The notes under the pieces are model-generated. The model was not told the origin of the DNA. It saw nothing but the letters and a program-made list of their open reading frames with translations, and ran no database searches. Shown piece by piece: positions 32,460 to 39,727 of a DNA stretch of 58,131 bases. The position numbers and the translations under genes were made by a program. Position 1 is the first letter of the stretch, and every line of letters begins with the position of its first letter. The DNA lies in NCBI GenBank assembly GCA_964618175.1, contig CAZTZX010000003.1:1-58131 (forward strand). The letters are read 5' to 3'. The DNA comes from DTU018 sp964618175 (GTDB taxonomy: Bacteria; Bacillota; Syntrophomonadia; Syntrophomonadales; Syntrophomonadaceae).

Positions 32460-33341
32460 ATGGCCAAGATGTCTGCAAAGTACAAGGGGTCGAATGATTA
32501 TATTGCTTCTGATGAATTGATGAACAGTGTTAATATAGCCATCGCCTTGCAAAAGCCTCTGTTGATCAAAGGAGAGCCAGGAACTGGCAAAACCATGCTG
32601 GCCCGGAGCATCGCTGATTCTTTAGGGATGGATCTGATTATTTGGAACATCAAATCTACCACCAAAGCTCAAGAAGGCCTGTATGTGTATGATACAGTGC
32701 AAAGGCTATATGACAGCCAGTTTAAGGATCATGATGTGGCTGATATCAAACAGTATATCAAGCTGGGTAAGCTGGGAGAGGCCTTTATGGCTGAAAAACA
32801 GGTGGTATTGCTAATCGACGAGGTCGATAAGGCTGATTTGGAGTTTCCCAACGATTTACTCTGGGAATTGGATCAAATGAGCTTCTATATTCCTGAGACG
32901 CGGGAAACAATTACTGCCCAGCGTCGTCCCATCGTAATTGTTACCAGTAATGCTGAAAAGGAACTGCCCGATGCTTTCCTGCGCCGCTGCATTTTCCACT
33001 ACATTGCCTTTCCTAATCAGGAAGGGATGGAACGCATTGTACGTGTGCATCATCCTAATCTGGAAAAACGTATTCTGGAGCAAGCCATGGAAACCTTTTA
33101 TAACCTGCGTAATGTTCCTAATATCCAGAAGAAGCCCAGCACCAGCGAACTGATCGACTGGTTGCAGGCCCTGGTGGTGGGAGGCATTAGTCCCAACCGT
33201 ATTAAACAGGAATTGCCGTTTTTAGGAGTGCTGCTCAAGAAGAATGAGGACTTGGATACCTTGCTGAACCAGTTGCAAGGCAAGACACAAGCTAATCGAC
33301 CCCAGACCTCATATAGCTCCTTAAACCGTTATCGTTATTAA
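32460..33341 (+). CDS. MoxR-type AAA+ ATPase
   Basis: A 293-residue AAA+ ATPase of the MoxR group, chaperone-like machines that mature or remodel partner complexes. Walker A GEPGTGKT is at residues 38-45, Walker B VVLLIDEVDKADLEFPNDLL near 110-130, sensor 1 PIVIVTSNAEKELPDAFLRR with the arginine finger, and the lid follows. The start is the ATG at 32460 after TTTGGAGG. It is followed after 19 bases by a VWA-domain gene, the standard MoxR partner. CoxD/CoxE-like pairs of this kind serve in metal-enzyme maturation, but no client enzyme is adjacent apart from the acyl-CoA dehydrogenase set downstream, which has its own promoter. Confidence 0.88.
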   Translation: MAKMSAKYKGSNDYIASDELMNSVNIAIALQKPLLIKGEPGTGKTMLARSIADSLGMDLIIWNIKSTTKAQEGLYVYDTVQRLYDSQFKDHDVADIKQYIKLGKLGEAFMAEKQVVLLIDEVDKADLEFPNDLLWELDQMSFYIPETRETITAQRRPIVIVTSNAEKELPDAFLRRCIFHYIAFPNQEGMERIVRVHHPNLEKRILEQAMETFYNLRNVPNIQKKPSTSELIDWLQALVVGGISPNRIKQELPFLGVLLKKNEDLDTLLNQLQGKTQANRPQTSYSSLNRYRY

Positions 33342-33360
33342 GGGCATAGGAAGGATATAC

Positions 33361-34572
33361 ATGTTTACCAACTTTTTTTATACCCTAAAAAACTTCGGAG
33401 TACCAGTGTCCATGAACGAGTGGCAAACAGTTTTGGAAGCCCTGGAAGCAGGTATGGCAGGTTCCAGCCTGACTGGTTTCTATTATCTGAGCCGGGCTCT
33501 TGTGGTAAAAACCGAGGCTCACTATGACCGCTTCGACATGGCTTTTGCCGCCTTCTTCGGAGACATTGAAACTCCAGAAGGACTGCCTGATAAAATATGG
33601 GAGTGGTTGGATAAGGAACTCCCTCAACTGGAGATCACCGATGAGATGCGCCGTCAACACCAGCAGCTGGATTTGGATGAATTGAAACGCATGCTGGAAG
33701 AAAGGCTGTCCGAACAGGATGAGGAACATCATGGCGGCAACCGCTGGGTCGGCACCGGAGGTACTTCGCCTTTTGGGCATTCGGGATATCATCCGGGTGG
33801 TATACGCATTGGTGGCGAGTCCCAAAATCTATCGGCGGTCAAGGTAGCGGGTATGCGCCGCTTCCAGGAATTCCGGACTGATGAGACTCTGGGAGTACGT
33901 CAGTTTCAGGTGGCCTTGCGTAAACTGCGCCAGTTTACCAGCCGATTGGAAGGCGAGCCGACCGAACTGGATCTGGATGCTACCGTTGATAAAACCTGCA
34001 ATAATGCCGGGCGATTGGAACTGGTGTGGGACCGTCCCCGACAGAACTCCATTAAAGTTCTGCTGTTAATGGATGCTGGGGGATCGATGGCAACCTATAG
34101 CCGCTTATGCAATCAGCTGTTTACGGCGGTTAATAAATCCAATCACTTTAAGGACTTAAAGACTTTTTATTTTCACAACTGTCTTTATGATTGGATGTTC
34201 CATGATCCGCACTGTAGCTTGAACGATTTTACTGAAACTGAGTACATCCTTAGAACTTACAGCCCGGAATATCGGGTAATTATAGTGGGAGATGCCAGTA
34301 TGGCGCCTTCCGAACTCACTCGGGTGGGCGGGGTCATCGAATGGGGCCTATATAATGAGCGGCCTGGCCTGGAGTGGTTAAGACAGCTGCGCAGCCATTT
34401 TGAATATTCGGTCTGGCTAAATCCCATTCCCAGAGACTACTGGGATTGGACCGATGGAGCCTGGACTATTCGCACCATTTCCCAGATATTCCCCATGCAT
34501 GAACTGACAGTAGATGGTCTGGAAAGGGCTATCCTGGCCCTGCGCAGTCGCAAGGCTGCCCAGGTAGTATAA
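33361..34572 (+). CDS. VWA-domain protein, CoxE-like partner of MoxR ATPase
   Basis: A 403-residue protein. The N-terminal half is helical (FFYTLKNFGVPVSMNEWQTV), a glycine-rich linker (GGNRWVGTGGTSPFGHSGYH) lies near residues 122-150, and the von Willebrand A domain begins near 230 with the metal site in VLLLMDAGGSMATYS. The MIDAS motif is D-x-G-G-S rather than D-x-S-G-S, a change seen in this CoxE/YehP-like branch. The C-terminal WRDYWDWT-like segment (PIPRDYWDWTDGAWTIRTIS) is also typical of the branch. GGAAGGA precedes the ATG. Confidence 0.85.
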   Translation: MFTNFFYTLKNFGVPVSMNEWQTVLEALEAGMAGSSLTGFYYLSRALVVKTEAHYDRFDMAFAAFFGDIETPEGLPDKIWEWLDKELPQLEITDEMRRQHQQLDLDELKRMLEERLSEQDEEHHGGNRWVGTGGTSPFGHSGYHPGGIRIGGESQNLSAVKVAGMRRFQEFRTDETLGVRQFQVALRKLRQFTSRLEGEPTELDLDATVDKTCNNAGRLELVWDRPRQNSIKVLLLMDAGGSMATYSRLCNQLFTAVNKSNHFKDLKTFYFHNCLYDWMFHDPHCSLNDFTETEYILRTYSPEYRVIIVGDASMAPSELTRVGGVIEWGLYNERPGLEWLRQLRSHFEYSVWLNPIPRDYWDWTDGAWTIRTISQIFPMHELTVDGLERAILALRSRKAAQVV

Positions 34573-34600
34573 GCGGGAACAATAAAGTAAAACCACAACC

Positions 34601-34624
34601 AAGAGGGGCATGCCCCTCTTTTTT
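34601..34624 (+). terminator. Rho-independent terminator of the MoxR-VWA operon
   Basis: AGAGGGG, CATG, CCCCTCT then six T. A perfect palindrome. Confidence 0.88.
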
Positions 34625-34705
34625 GCCAACTAATCTAAATAGTGGAAAATTTCTGATAAAAAAATTATCTCCAAAAGAAGGATTATTTAAAATAAGCGAA
34701 GAATA

Positions 34706-34735
34706 TTCCCATAACATAATATTCAATGCTAAAAT
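34706..34735 (+). promoter_or_regulatory. Candidate promoter for the acyl-CoA dehydrogenase gene
   Basis: TTCCCA (34706-34711), 18 bases, TAAAAT (34730-34735). The -35 box matches four of six consensus positions. The flanking 34625-34771 is very A/T rich. Confidence 0.4.
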
Positions 34736-34771
34736 GATTTATAGACAAAAATATTTGGGAGGGGACTAATT

Positions 34772-35911
34772 ATGGATTTCAATTTGAGCAAAGAGCAGCT
34801 CATGATCCAGCAGATGGCGCGTGAATTTGCAGAGAAGTATATCGAACCGGTGGCCGAACAGATCGAGCGGGAGAATGCAATTCCCGAAGATATCATTAAA
34901 GGGCTGGCGGAATTAGATCTTTTTGGTATTCCTTATCCTGAGGAATACGGCGGAGCCGATGGAGGATACGATGGCTATGTGCTGGCTATGGAACAGCTGG
35001 CCCGGGCTTCCGGCGGAGTAGCCATGACATTATCAGCTCACAGTTTGGCTCTGAGTGCCATGTCGGTTTTCGGCACCGAGGATCAAAAGCAAGAATTTAT
35101 GACCCCGTGCTGCAAAGGCGAAAAGATTGCTTCCTTTGCCTTTACAGAACCGGCTACCGGGTCGGATCCTAAGCAATTGACCACTACTGCCGTCAGGGAT
35201 GGAGACCATTATATAATAAACGGAACCAAACGCTTCATTTCCAATGCCAACTGGCCGGGCGTAATCGTAGTCTTTGCGGTGGATGACCAGACTAATAAGC
35301 CCTCCGGCTTTTTAGTGGAAAAGTGGTGTGACGGGTATTCTATTTCTGAGCCATGGGATAAAATAGGTATGCATGGCGGCCAACTGCTGGATGTTTACTT
35401 CAAGGATGTTAAAGTGCCAGTAGCAAATATGCTGGGCGGACCAAGTATGGGTTACCCTATCCTGCAGCTGGGCATTTCTTTTGGTAAGATAGGGGTAAGC
35501 TCTACCGCGCTAGGTGGCATACTAGCCGCTTATGATGAAGGAGTGCGTTACGCTAAGGAAAAAATGCATCGTGATGCCCCTATTGCCAAGTTCCAATCAG
35601 TTCAGCTGAAGGTAGCTGATCTGGCTATTAAATATGAAGCAGCCCGCTGGCTGACCTATCGCTTGGGCATGATGGCCAATAATCTTAAAGATCCGCGCCA
35701 ATTTGCCAGAGAAGCAGCCTTAACCAAGACTTTTGTATGTGATACTATGTGTGATGTGGCCAGAATTTCCATGGATATACATGGATCCTACGGCCTGATG
35801 AATGATTATAAGATTGCCCGCATTTATAAAGATGCCATAATTGGCCCGCAAATTGAAGGTGTGGCCGATATGCAGAGGATGATAGTAGCCGGGTTAACTC
35901 TGGCGGATTAA
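34772..35911 (+). CDS. Acyl-CoA dehydrogenase
   Basis: A 379-residue FAD enzyme that oxidises (or in reverse reduces) an acyl-CoA at the alpha-beta bond, passing electrons to ETF. Family marks: ASFAFTEPATGSDPKQLTTT (FAD/substrate loop), YIINGTKRFISNANW, GMHGGQLLDVYFKDVKVPVA, and DIHGSYGLMNDYKIARIYKD followed by GPQIEGVADMQRMIVAG. At the usual catalytic position near the C-terminus the sequence reads IEGVAD, with Glu preceding Gly, as in short-chain (butyryl-CoA) members. The chain length of its substrate is not certain. GGGAGGGG precedes the ATG. It lies upstream of the FixC, FixX and Etf genes, its likely redox partners. Confidence 0.93.
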   Translation: MDFNLSKEQLMIQQMAREFAEKYIEPVAEQIERENAIPEDIIKGLAELDLFGIPYPEEYGGADGGYDGYVLAMEQLARASGGVAMTLSAHSLALSAMSVFGTEDQKQEFMTPCCKGEKIASFAFTEPATGSDPKQLTTTAVRDGDHYIINGTKRFISNANWPGVIVVFAVDDQTNKPSGFLVEKWCDGYSISEPWDKIGMHGGQLLDVYFKDVKVPVANMLGGPSMGYPILQLGISFGKIGVSSTALGGILAAYDEGVRYAKEKMHRDAPIAKFQSVQLKVADLAIKYEAARWLTYRLGMMANNLKDPRQFAREAALTKTFVCDTMCDVARISMDIHGSYGLMNDYKIARIYKDAIIGPQIEGVADMQRMIVAGLTLAD

Positions 35912-35947
35912 CCCTCCCGGATTGTCGACAAAGTCAATAAGATGACC

Positions 35948-36001
35948 AGGCCGATGACAGGATTGTCATTGGCCTGGGGGAACCGCTTGGTTCCCTTTTT
36001 T
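35948..36001 (+). terminator. Two tandem hairpins, the second a terminator
   Basis: AGGCCGATGACA...TGTCATTGGCCT (35948-35975), then GGGAACC, GCTT, GGTTCCC (35978-35995) and six or more T. It separates the acyl-CoA dehydrogenase from the fixC-like gene 24 bases on, so downstream genes may be made at a lower level by read-through. Confidence 0.8.
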
Positions 36002-36024
36002 CTAAAAGCGAGGTGCTGTAACGG

Positions 36025-37311
36025 GTGGAAAAATTCGATGTGATTGTAGTTGGAGGTGGCTTGGCTGGCCTGGCCGCTGGCTATACTCTGGCTCAGGAAG
36101 GCTTGGAAGTTCTGGTTTTAGAGCGGGGTGACTACGCCGGGGCTAAAAACGTAACCGGTGGTCGTCTGTATCTGAATCCGGTGCGGGATTTGTTTCCTGA
36201 TCTGTGGAAGAAAGCTCCTCTGGAAAGGTTTATTGCCCATGAGGAAGTAGCCATGATGGCCGGTAAACGGTCTGTCACCATACGCTACAGCGGTGAAGAA
36301 CTTCGACAAGAGCCCTATCAAAGCTACAGCGTTCTCAGGGCCAAGTTTGACCGCTGGCTGGCCAAACAGGCCGAGCGTAAAGGAGCTATGCTGGTTGCCA
36401 AAAGCAAGGTTGATGAGGTAATCATAGAAAACGGACAGGTAGTAGGAGTCCGGGCGGGAGGCGATGAACTCCACGCCGATGTAGTGATCGCCTGTGATGG
36501 AGCGTTGTCCCTGGTAGCCGAACAGGCGGGACTGCGTCAACCGGGCAATCCCCATGACTTTGCGGTGGGGTTTAAGGAAATTATTGAACTTGACCCGGCG
36601 GTCATTGAGGATCGCTTTGGTCTGGAAGGTAACGAAGGCGCCGCCCGACTGTATATGGGAGAAGTGACCCGAGGTAAATTTGGCGGCGGTTTCCTGTATA
36701 CGAATAAGGAAAGCCTCAGTTTGGGAATTGTAGTAGGAATAAAAGATTTGATGGAGGGTAGCCCACAGGTACAGGCTCCCCAACTTCTGGACGATCTTAA
36801 GCAACGGCCGGAAGTGGCCAGTCTAATCCGTGGCGGGCAGACGGTGGAGTACAGTGCTCATGTTGTCCCGGAAGGCGGCTTGAAGGCTTTGACCAAACTG
36901 TATGGTAACGGTATCTTGGTGGCCGGTGATGCGGCCGGATTTTCTATGAACATCGGTGTGACCGTTCGCGGCATGGAATATGCCCTGGCTTCCGGTTATT
37001 ATGCGGCCCAGGCGGTATTAAAAGCGCGTGAAGCAGGGCAGTATACGGCCCATCAATTATCTGTATATGAGTTATTATTAAACAACAGCTTTGTGATGAA
37101 AGATTTCTCGAACTTCAAGGATGCGCCGACTGCTCTGGATAATCCGCGTTTTTTTACGGTATATCCGGAAATGGCTACTACTATTATGAGTGAATTATAC
37201 GCGGTCGATAATGGGCCCAAAGAGCGGATCTATCCGACTATTAAAAAGCACCTGACTATACGTGAGATGTGGGACATGCTGGGTGATTTTAGGAAGGTGA
37301 GAAAACTATGA
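36025..37311 (+). CDS. FixC-like electron-transfer flavoprotein:quinone oxidoreductase
   Basis: A 428-residue flavoprotein of the FixC/ETF-QO family. The N-terminal FAD motif VVGGGLAGLAAGYTLAQEG and LERGDYAGAKNVTGGRLY are typical, then GILVAGDAAGFSMNIGVTVR near residue 295 and a C-terminal part with hydrophobic surface helices. FixC accepts electrons from FixAB (Etf) and passes them to quinone, with FixX as the iron-sulfur partner. The start is GTG at 36025, 9 bases after GAGGTG. It overlaps the fixX-like gene by four bases (ATGA). The gene order is fixC, fixX, then etfB and etfA after a repeat. Confidence 0.9.
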   Translation: MEKFDVIVVGGGLAGLAAGYTLAQEGLEVLVLERGDYAGAKNVTGGRLYLNPVRDLFPDLWKKAPLERFIAHEEVAMMAGKRSVTIRYSGEELRQEPYQSYSVLRAKFDRWLAKQAERKGAMLVAKSKVDEVIIENGQVVGVRAGGDELHADVVIACDGALSLVAEQAGLRQPGNPHDFAVGFKEIIELDPAVIEDRFGLEGNEGAARLYMGEVTRGKFGGGFLYTNKESLSLGIVVGIKDLMEGSPQVQAPQLLDDLKQRPEVASLIRGGQTVEYSAHVVPEGGLKALTKLYGNGILVAGDAAGFSMNIGVTVRGMEYALASGYYAAQAVLKAREAGQYTAHQLSVYELLLNNSFVMKDFSNFKDAPTALDNPRFFTVYPEMATTIMSELYAVDNGPKERIYPTIKKHLTIREMWDMLGDFRKVRKL

Positions 37312-37592
37312 GTGAGATCCTGGGGCTAAAGGCGAAACTGGGGTTAGATGTTTTCAAGCATGACAGTGAGCCCCATATTAGTATTAAACCGGGTATGGAA
37401 AAAGACCCACGACTGAAGAAAGCGGTTTTGGTTTGTCCGGCTGGTTTATACAGCCTGAACGATGCCGGTGAAGTGGAATTCACCATTGACGGCTGTTTGG
37501 AATGTGGAACCTGCCGCCTAGCTTGCGGTACCGAGGTTCTGGAGTGGAATTACCCCACCGGGGGAGCCGGAGTCCAGTTCCGCTTTGGCTAA
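37308..37592 (+). CDS. FixX-like ferredoxin
   Basis: A 94-residue ferredoxin-like partner of FixC. Visible cysteines are in VCPAGLYSLNDAGEVEF and in GCLECGTCRLACGT, the FixX/ETF-QO arrangement that binds one [4Fe-4S] cluster. The start is coupled to the end of the FixC gene through ATGA. 24 bases after its stop the sequence reaches a dispersed repeat and a gap, so the distance to etfB is not known. Confidence 0.92.
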   Translation: MSEILGLKAKLGLDVFKHDSEPHISIKPGMEKDPRLKKAVLVCPAGLYSLNDAGEVEFTIDGCLECGTCRLACGTEVLEWNYPTGGAGVQFRFG

Positions 37593-37615
37593 ATATTTAT
37601 GGGTCAGCAGAAATG

Positions 37616-37630
37616 CGCAAGTTAGGGGAC
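37616..37630. repeat. Start of a REP-like unit cut by the gap
   Basis: These 15 bases (CGCAAGTTAGGGGAC) are identical to the first 15 bases after the gap (37731-37745). Either the two contigs really overlap here or two copies of the repeat lie on either side. Confidence 0.85.
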
Positions 37631-37730
37631 NNNNNNNNNNNNNNNNNNNNNNNNNNNNNNNNNNNNNNNNNNNNNNNNNNNNNNNNNNNNNNNNNNNNNN
37701 NNNNNNNNNNNNNNNNNNNNNNNNNNNNNN
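37631..37730. other. Assembly gap (100 N) inside a repeat
   Basis: 100 N placeholder flanked by the same 15-base sequence on both sides. The real gap may be zero or negative. Confidence 0.98.
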
Positions 37731-37838
37731 CGCAAGTTAGGGGACGGTCCTTCGACTTGCGCTTTGACCGCAATCTATATTATGAAAGAGAAGAGCTTTC
37801 ATAAAAGCGCAAGTCGAAGGACCGTCCCCTAACTTGCG
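37731..37838. repeat. REP-like palindromic element, GGGGACGG core, stem type CGCAAGT/ACTTGCG
   Basis: Two perfect 34-base inverted arms (37731-37764 and 37805-37838) around a 40-base spacer that holds its own small hairpin (ATGAAAG/GCTTTCAT). Each arm folds alone: CGCAAGT pairs with ACTTGCG and the loop carries GGGGACGGTCCT. Same architecture as 2892-2987 with another stem. It lies between the fixX-like gene and etfB, within the predicted operon. Confidence 0.88.
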
Positions 37839-37870
37839 GATAACGATTTTTATTTAAGGAGGTTGGATGG

Positions 37871-38626
37871 ATGAATATTGTGGTGGCGTTGAAACAGGTT
37901 CCTGACCTGCAGCAGATCAGAATTCGCAATCGCCAGCCAGTATTGGATGATGTACCCTTGACCCTGGGCAATATTGATAAAAATGCTTTGGAAGCAGCAG
38001 TTGCCCTCAAAGAGGCTCAGGGTGGAAATGTGATCGCTCTTTCCGCTGGTGACGAAAATGTTGAAGACACTATTAAAGAGGCCTTGGCAGCCGGTGCTGA
38101 TGAAGCATTCCTGGTAATCGATGACCAGCTGCAGGGAGCTGAAAGCAGTCGGGCAGCTACGGTTCTGGCTGAAGCTGTTAAAAAAATAGACGAGGTGGGC
38201 TTGCTCCTGTTTGGTGAGGGCAGTGCCGACAATTACTCCGGACAAGTGGGATCGCGTGTAGCAGAATTACTCGGCTGGCCGCAAGTAGCTTATGCCGTTA
38301 ATATTGAGGTCAATGGTTCCACCGCGACCGTCACTCGTTCTCTGGAAGACTGTGATGAGGTCGTTGAGGTGAGCTTGCCAGCGGTGGTAACAGTATTATC
38401 GGATATCAATGAAGCCAGGATACCATCGGTTACCCAGATTCTTAAAGCCGGTAAGAAACCCAAGGAAGTTCTGGAACTTGATGATTTGGATATTGAACTA
38501 CCTGATAGTAGTCCGGTGGAGACCATCAGCAACCTGGCCCCCGATTCACAGCGCAAGAAAGTGGTAGTGAAAACCGTTGATGAGCTGCTTCAAGCTCTGG
38601 CCGCCGAAGGCGTAATTAGGAGGTGA
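37871..38626 (+). CDS. etfB: Electron transfer flavoprotein, beta subunit
   Basis: A 251-residue EtfB/FixA subunit, the AMP- or FAD-binding half of the Etf dimer. Typical segments are IVVALKQVPDLQQIRIRN, NIDKNALEAAVALKEAQGG, ALAAGADEAFLVID and GSADNYSGQVGSRVAELLGW. The start follows AAGGAGG by 9 bases. It overlaps or abuts etfA (GTGA). Together with FixC- and FixX-like genes it gives a FixABCX-type set, which in other bacteria can be electron-bifurcating; whether this one bifurcates cannot be told from inspection. Confidence 0.93.
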   Translation: MNIVVALKQVPDLQQIRIRNRQPVLDDVPLTLGNIDKNALEAAVALKEAQGGNVIALSAGDENVEDTIKEALAAGADEAFLVIDDQLQGAESSRAATVLAEAVKKIDEVGLLLFGEGSADNYSGQVGSRVAELLGWPQVAYAVNIEVNGSTATVTRSLEDCDEVVEVSLPAVVTVLSDINEARIPSVTQILKAGKKPKEVLELDDLDIELPDSSPVETISNLAPDSQRKKVVVKTVDELLQALAAEGVIRR

Positions 38627-38631
38627 TAGGA

Positions 38632-39555
38632 ATGGCGACCGTTATGATATACAGTGATAAAGCAAGTATAGCCCTGGAGCTCTTTACAGCTGCCCGGGAA
38701 GTTGGTGCGGCTGCTGTTAAAGCTGTCACCATCAATGACGGTGCGGCTGCTCAGGATTTGGTCGGTGCAGGCGCAGAAGTGTTTGCTATTGATAATGATG
38801 CTATTAGTTTAGCTGATACGGCTGCAGTTGCCTCGGCTCTGGCTCAGGCTATCGAGCAGTTGGGCATCCAAGTAGTTTTTCTATCATCCAACCGGCGGGG
38901 TAAAGAAGTGGCCGGTCGTTTAGCCCAGATCATGCAAGCCGGATGTCTGACCGATGTGACCGCTCTGCAGAGCAATGGTGATCAGATCGAATGTCAGCGT
39001 AATGCCTTAGGTGGAGCTACCGTGGCTACGCAGATCATTACCGAATCTAAGAAAGTTATTGCCATTCGTCCCCGTACCTTTGAGGCAGCCGCCGCCGGGG
39101 CAGCCGGTAGTCTGAACAGCTTGTCGGTAGAAGCCAAGCCTTCAGCCGTGAAACTGGTTGAGGTGCGCAGCAAAGCCGGTGATAGTGTGGATATCGAAGC
39201 CGCTGAGATCCTGGTAGTAGTAGGACAGGGCATGGAAAGCCAGGATGATCTGCCCTTGGCCCAGGAACTGGCTAAGAAGCTGGGTGGCGAGGTGGCCTGT
39301 TCCAAACCGGTGGCTACTGATAAGAAATGGCTGTCGGAAGAACGGATCGTAGGGTTATCCGGCAAGAAATGCAAACCTCAGTTAGCCCTGTTGTTTGGTA
39401 TTTCCGGGCAGGTGCAGTTTACGGTAGGTATCCGCGATGCCCGGGCGATAGCTTCCATAAATACCGACGAAAACGCCAGCATCAACCAGATGTCAGATTA
39501 CATTCTGACTGCTGATTTGAAACAAGTCTTGGCTGACTTAAACAAAGCTCTATAA
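38632..39555 (+). CDS. etfA: Electron transfer flavoprotein, alpha subunit
   Basis: A 307-residue EtfA/FixB subunit that carries FAD. N-terminal domain: VMIYSDKASIALELFTAARE. The C-terminal FAD domain is complete: VVVGQGMESQDDLPLAQELA, GGEVACSKPVATDKKWL, KKCKPQLALLFGISGQVQFT and ASINTDENASINQMSDYIL. Its length is at the short end for the family. The start is the ATG at 38632 after TAGGAGGTG; the GTG at 38623 overlaps the etfB stop and lies before the ribosome site. Confidence 0.93.
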   Translation: MATVMIYSDKASIALELFTAAREVGAAAVKAVTINDGAAAQDLVGAGAEVFAIDNDAISLADTAAVASALAQAIEQLGIQVVFLSSNRRGKEVAGRLAQIMQAGCLTDVTALQSNGDQIECQRNALGGATVATQIITESKKVIAIRPRTFEAAAAGAAGSLNSLSVEAKPSAVKLVEVRSKAGDSVDIEAAEILVVVGQGMESQDDLPLAQELAKKLGGEVACSKPVATDKKWLSEERIVGLSGKKCKPQLALLFGISGQVQFTVGIRDARAIASINTDENASINQMSDYILTADLKQVLADLNKAL

Positions 39556-39596
39556 AAGAGACATTTATAAGACGCAGCAACCTTAATTGTACCGTT

Positions 39597-39727
39597 AGGC
39601 ACATCAGTAGTCCCCGCAGGGGGATAGACGCAGATTCCTTAAGATTACGCAGATTTAAATAACAATGATCAGCGTAATCTGCGTGATCTGCGTCTACTAA
39701 TTTAACCGTCCCCTGCATCTGTGCCTA
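39597..39727. repeat. Nested inverted repeat with GATTACGCAGAT-type core
   Basis: Outer arms TAGGCACA (39597-39604) and TGTGCCTA (39720-39727). Inner arms GACGCAGAT...GATTACGCAGAT (39627-39655) and GCGTAATCTGCGTGATCTGCGTC (39672-39694). Between them lie CCCC/GGGG blocks and AACCGTCCCC, which matches the GGGGACGG core of the REP-like elements. It looks like one repeat inserted in or grown inside another. It separates etfA from the converging oxidoreductase gene and may terminate both. Confidence 0.7.

Noticed and set aside
33361..34572. Loss of the VWA metal site because DAGGS replaces DxSGS
   Set aside because: The DxGGS form is usual for this CoxE/YehP-like branch, so it is not evidence of decay.
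36118..36804. 228-codon minus-strand frame opposite the FixC-like gene
   Set aside because: The plus strand encodes a clear FixC-like flavoprotein over the whole stretch; the minus frame matches no family and has no ribosome site.
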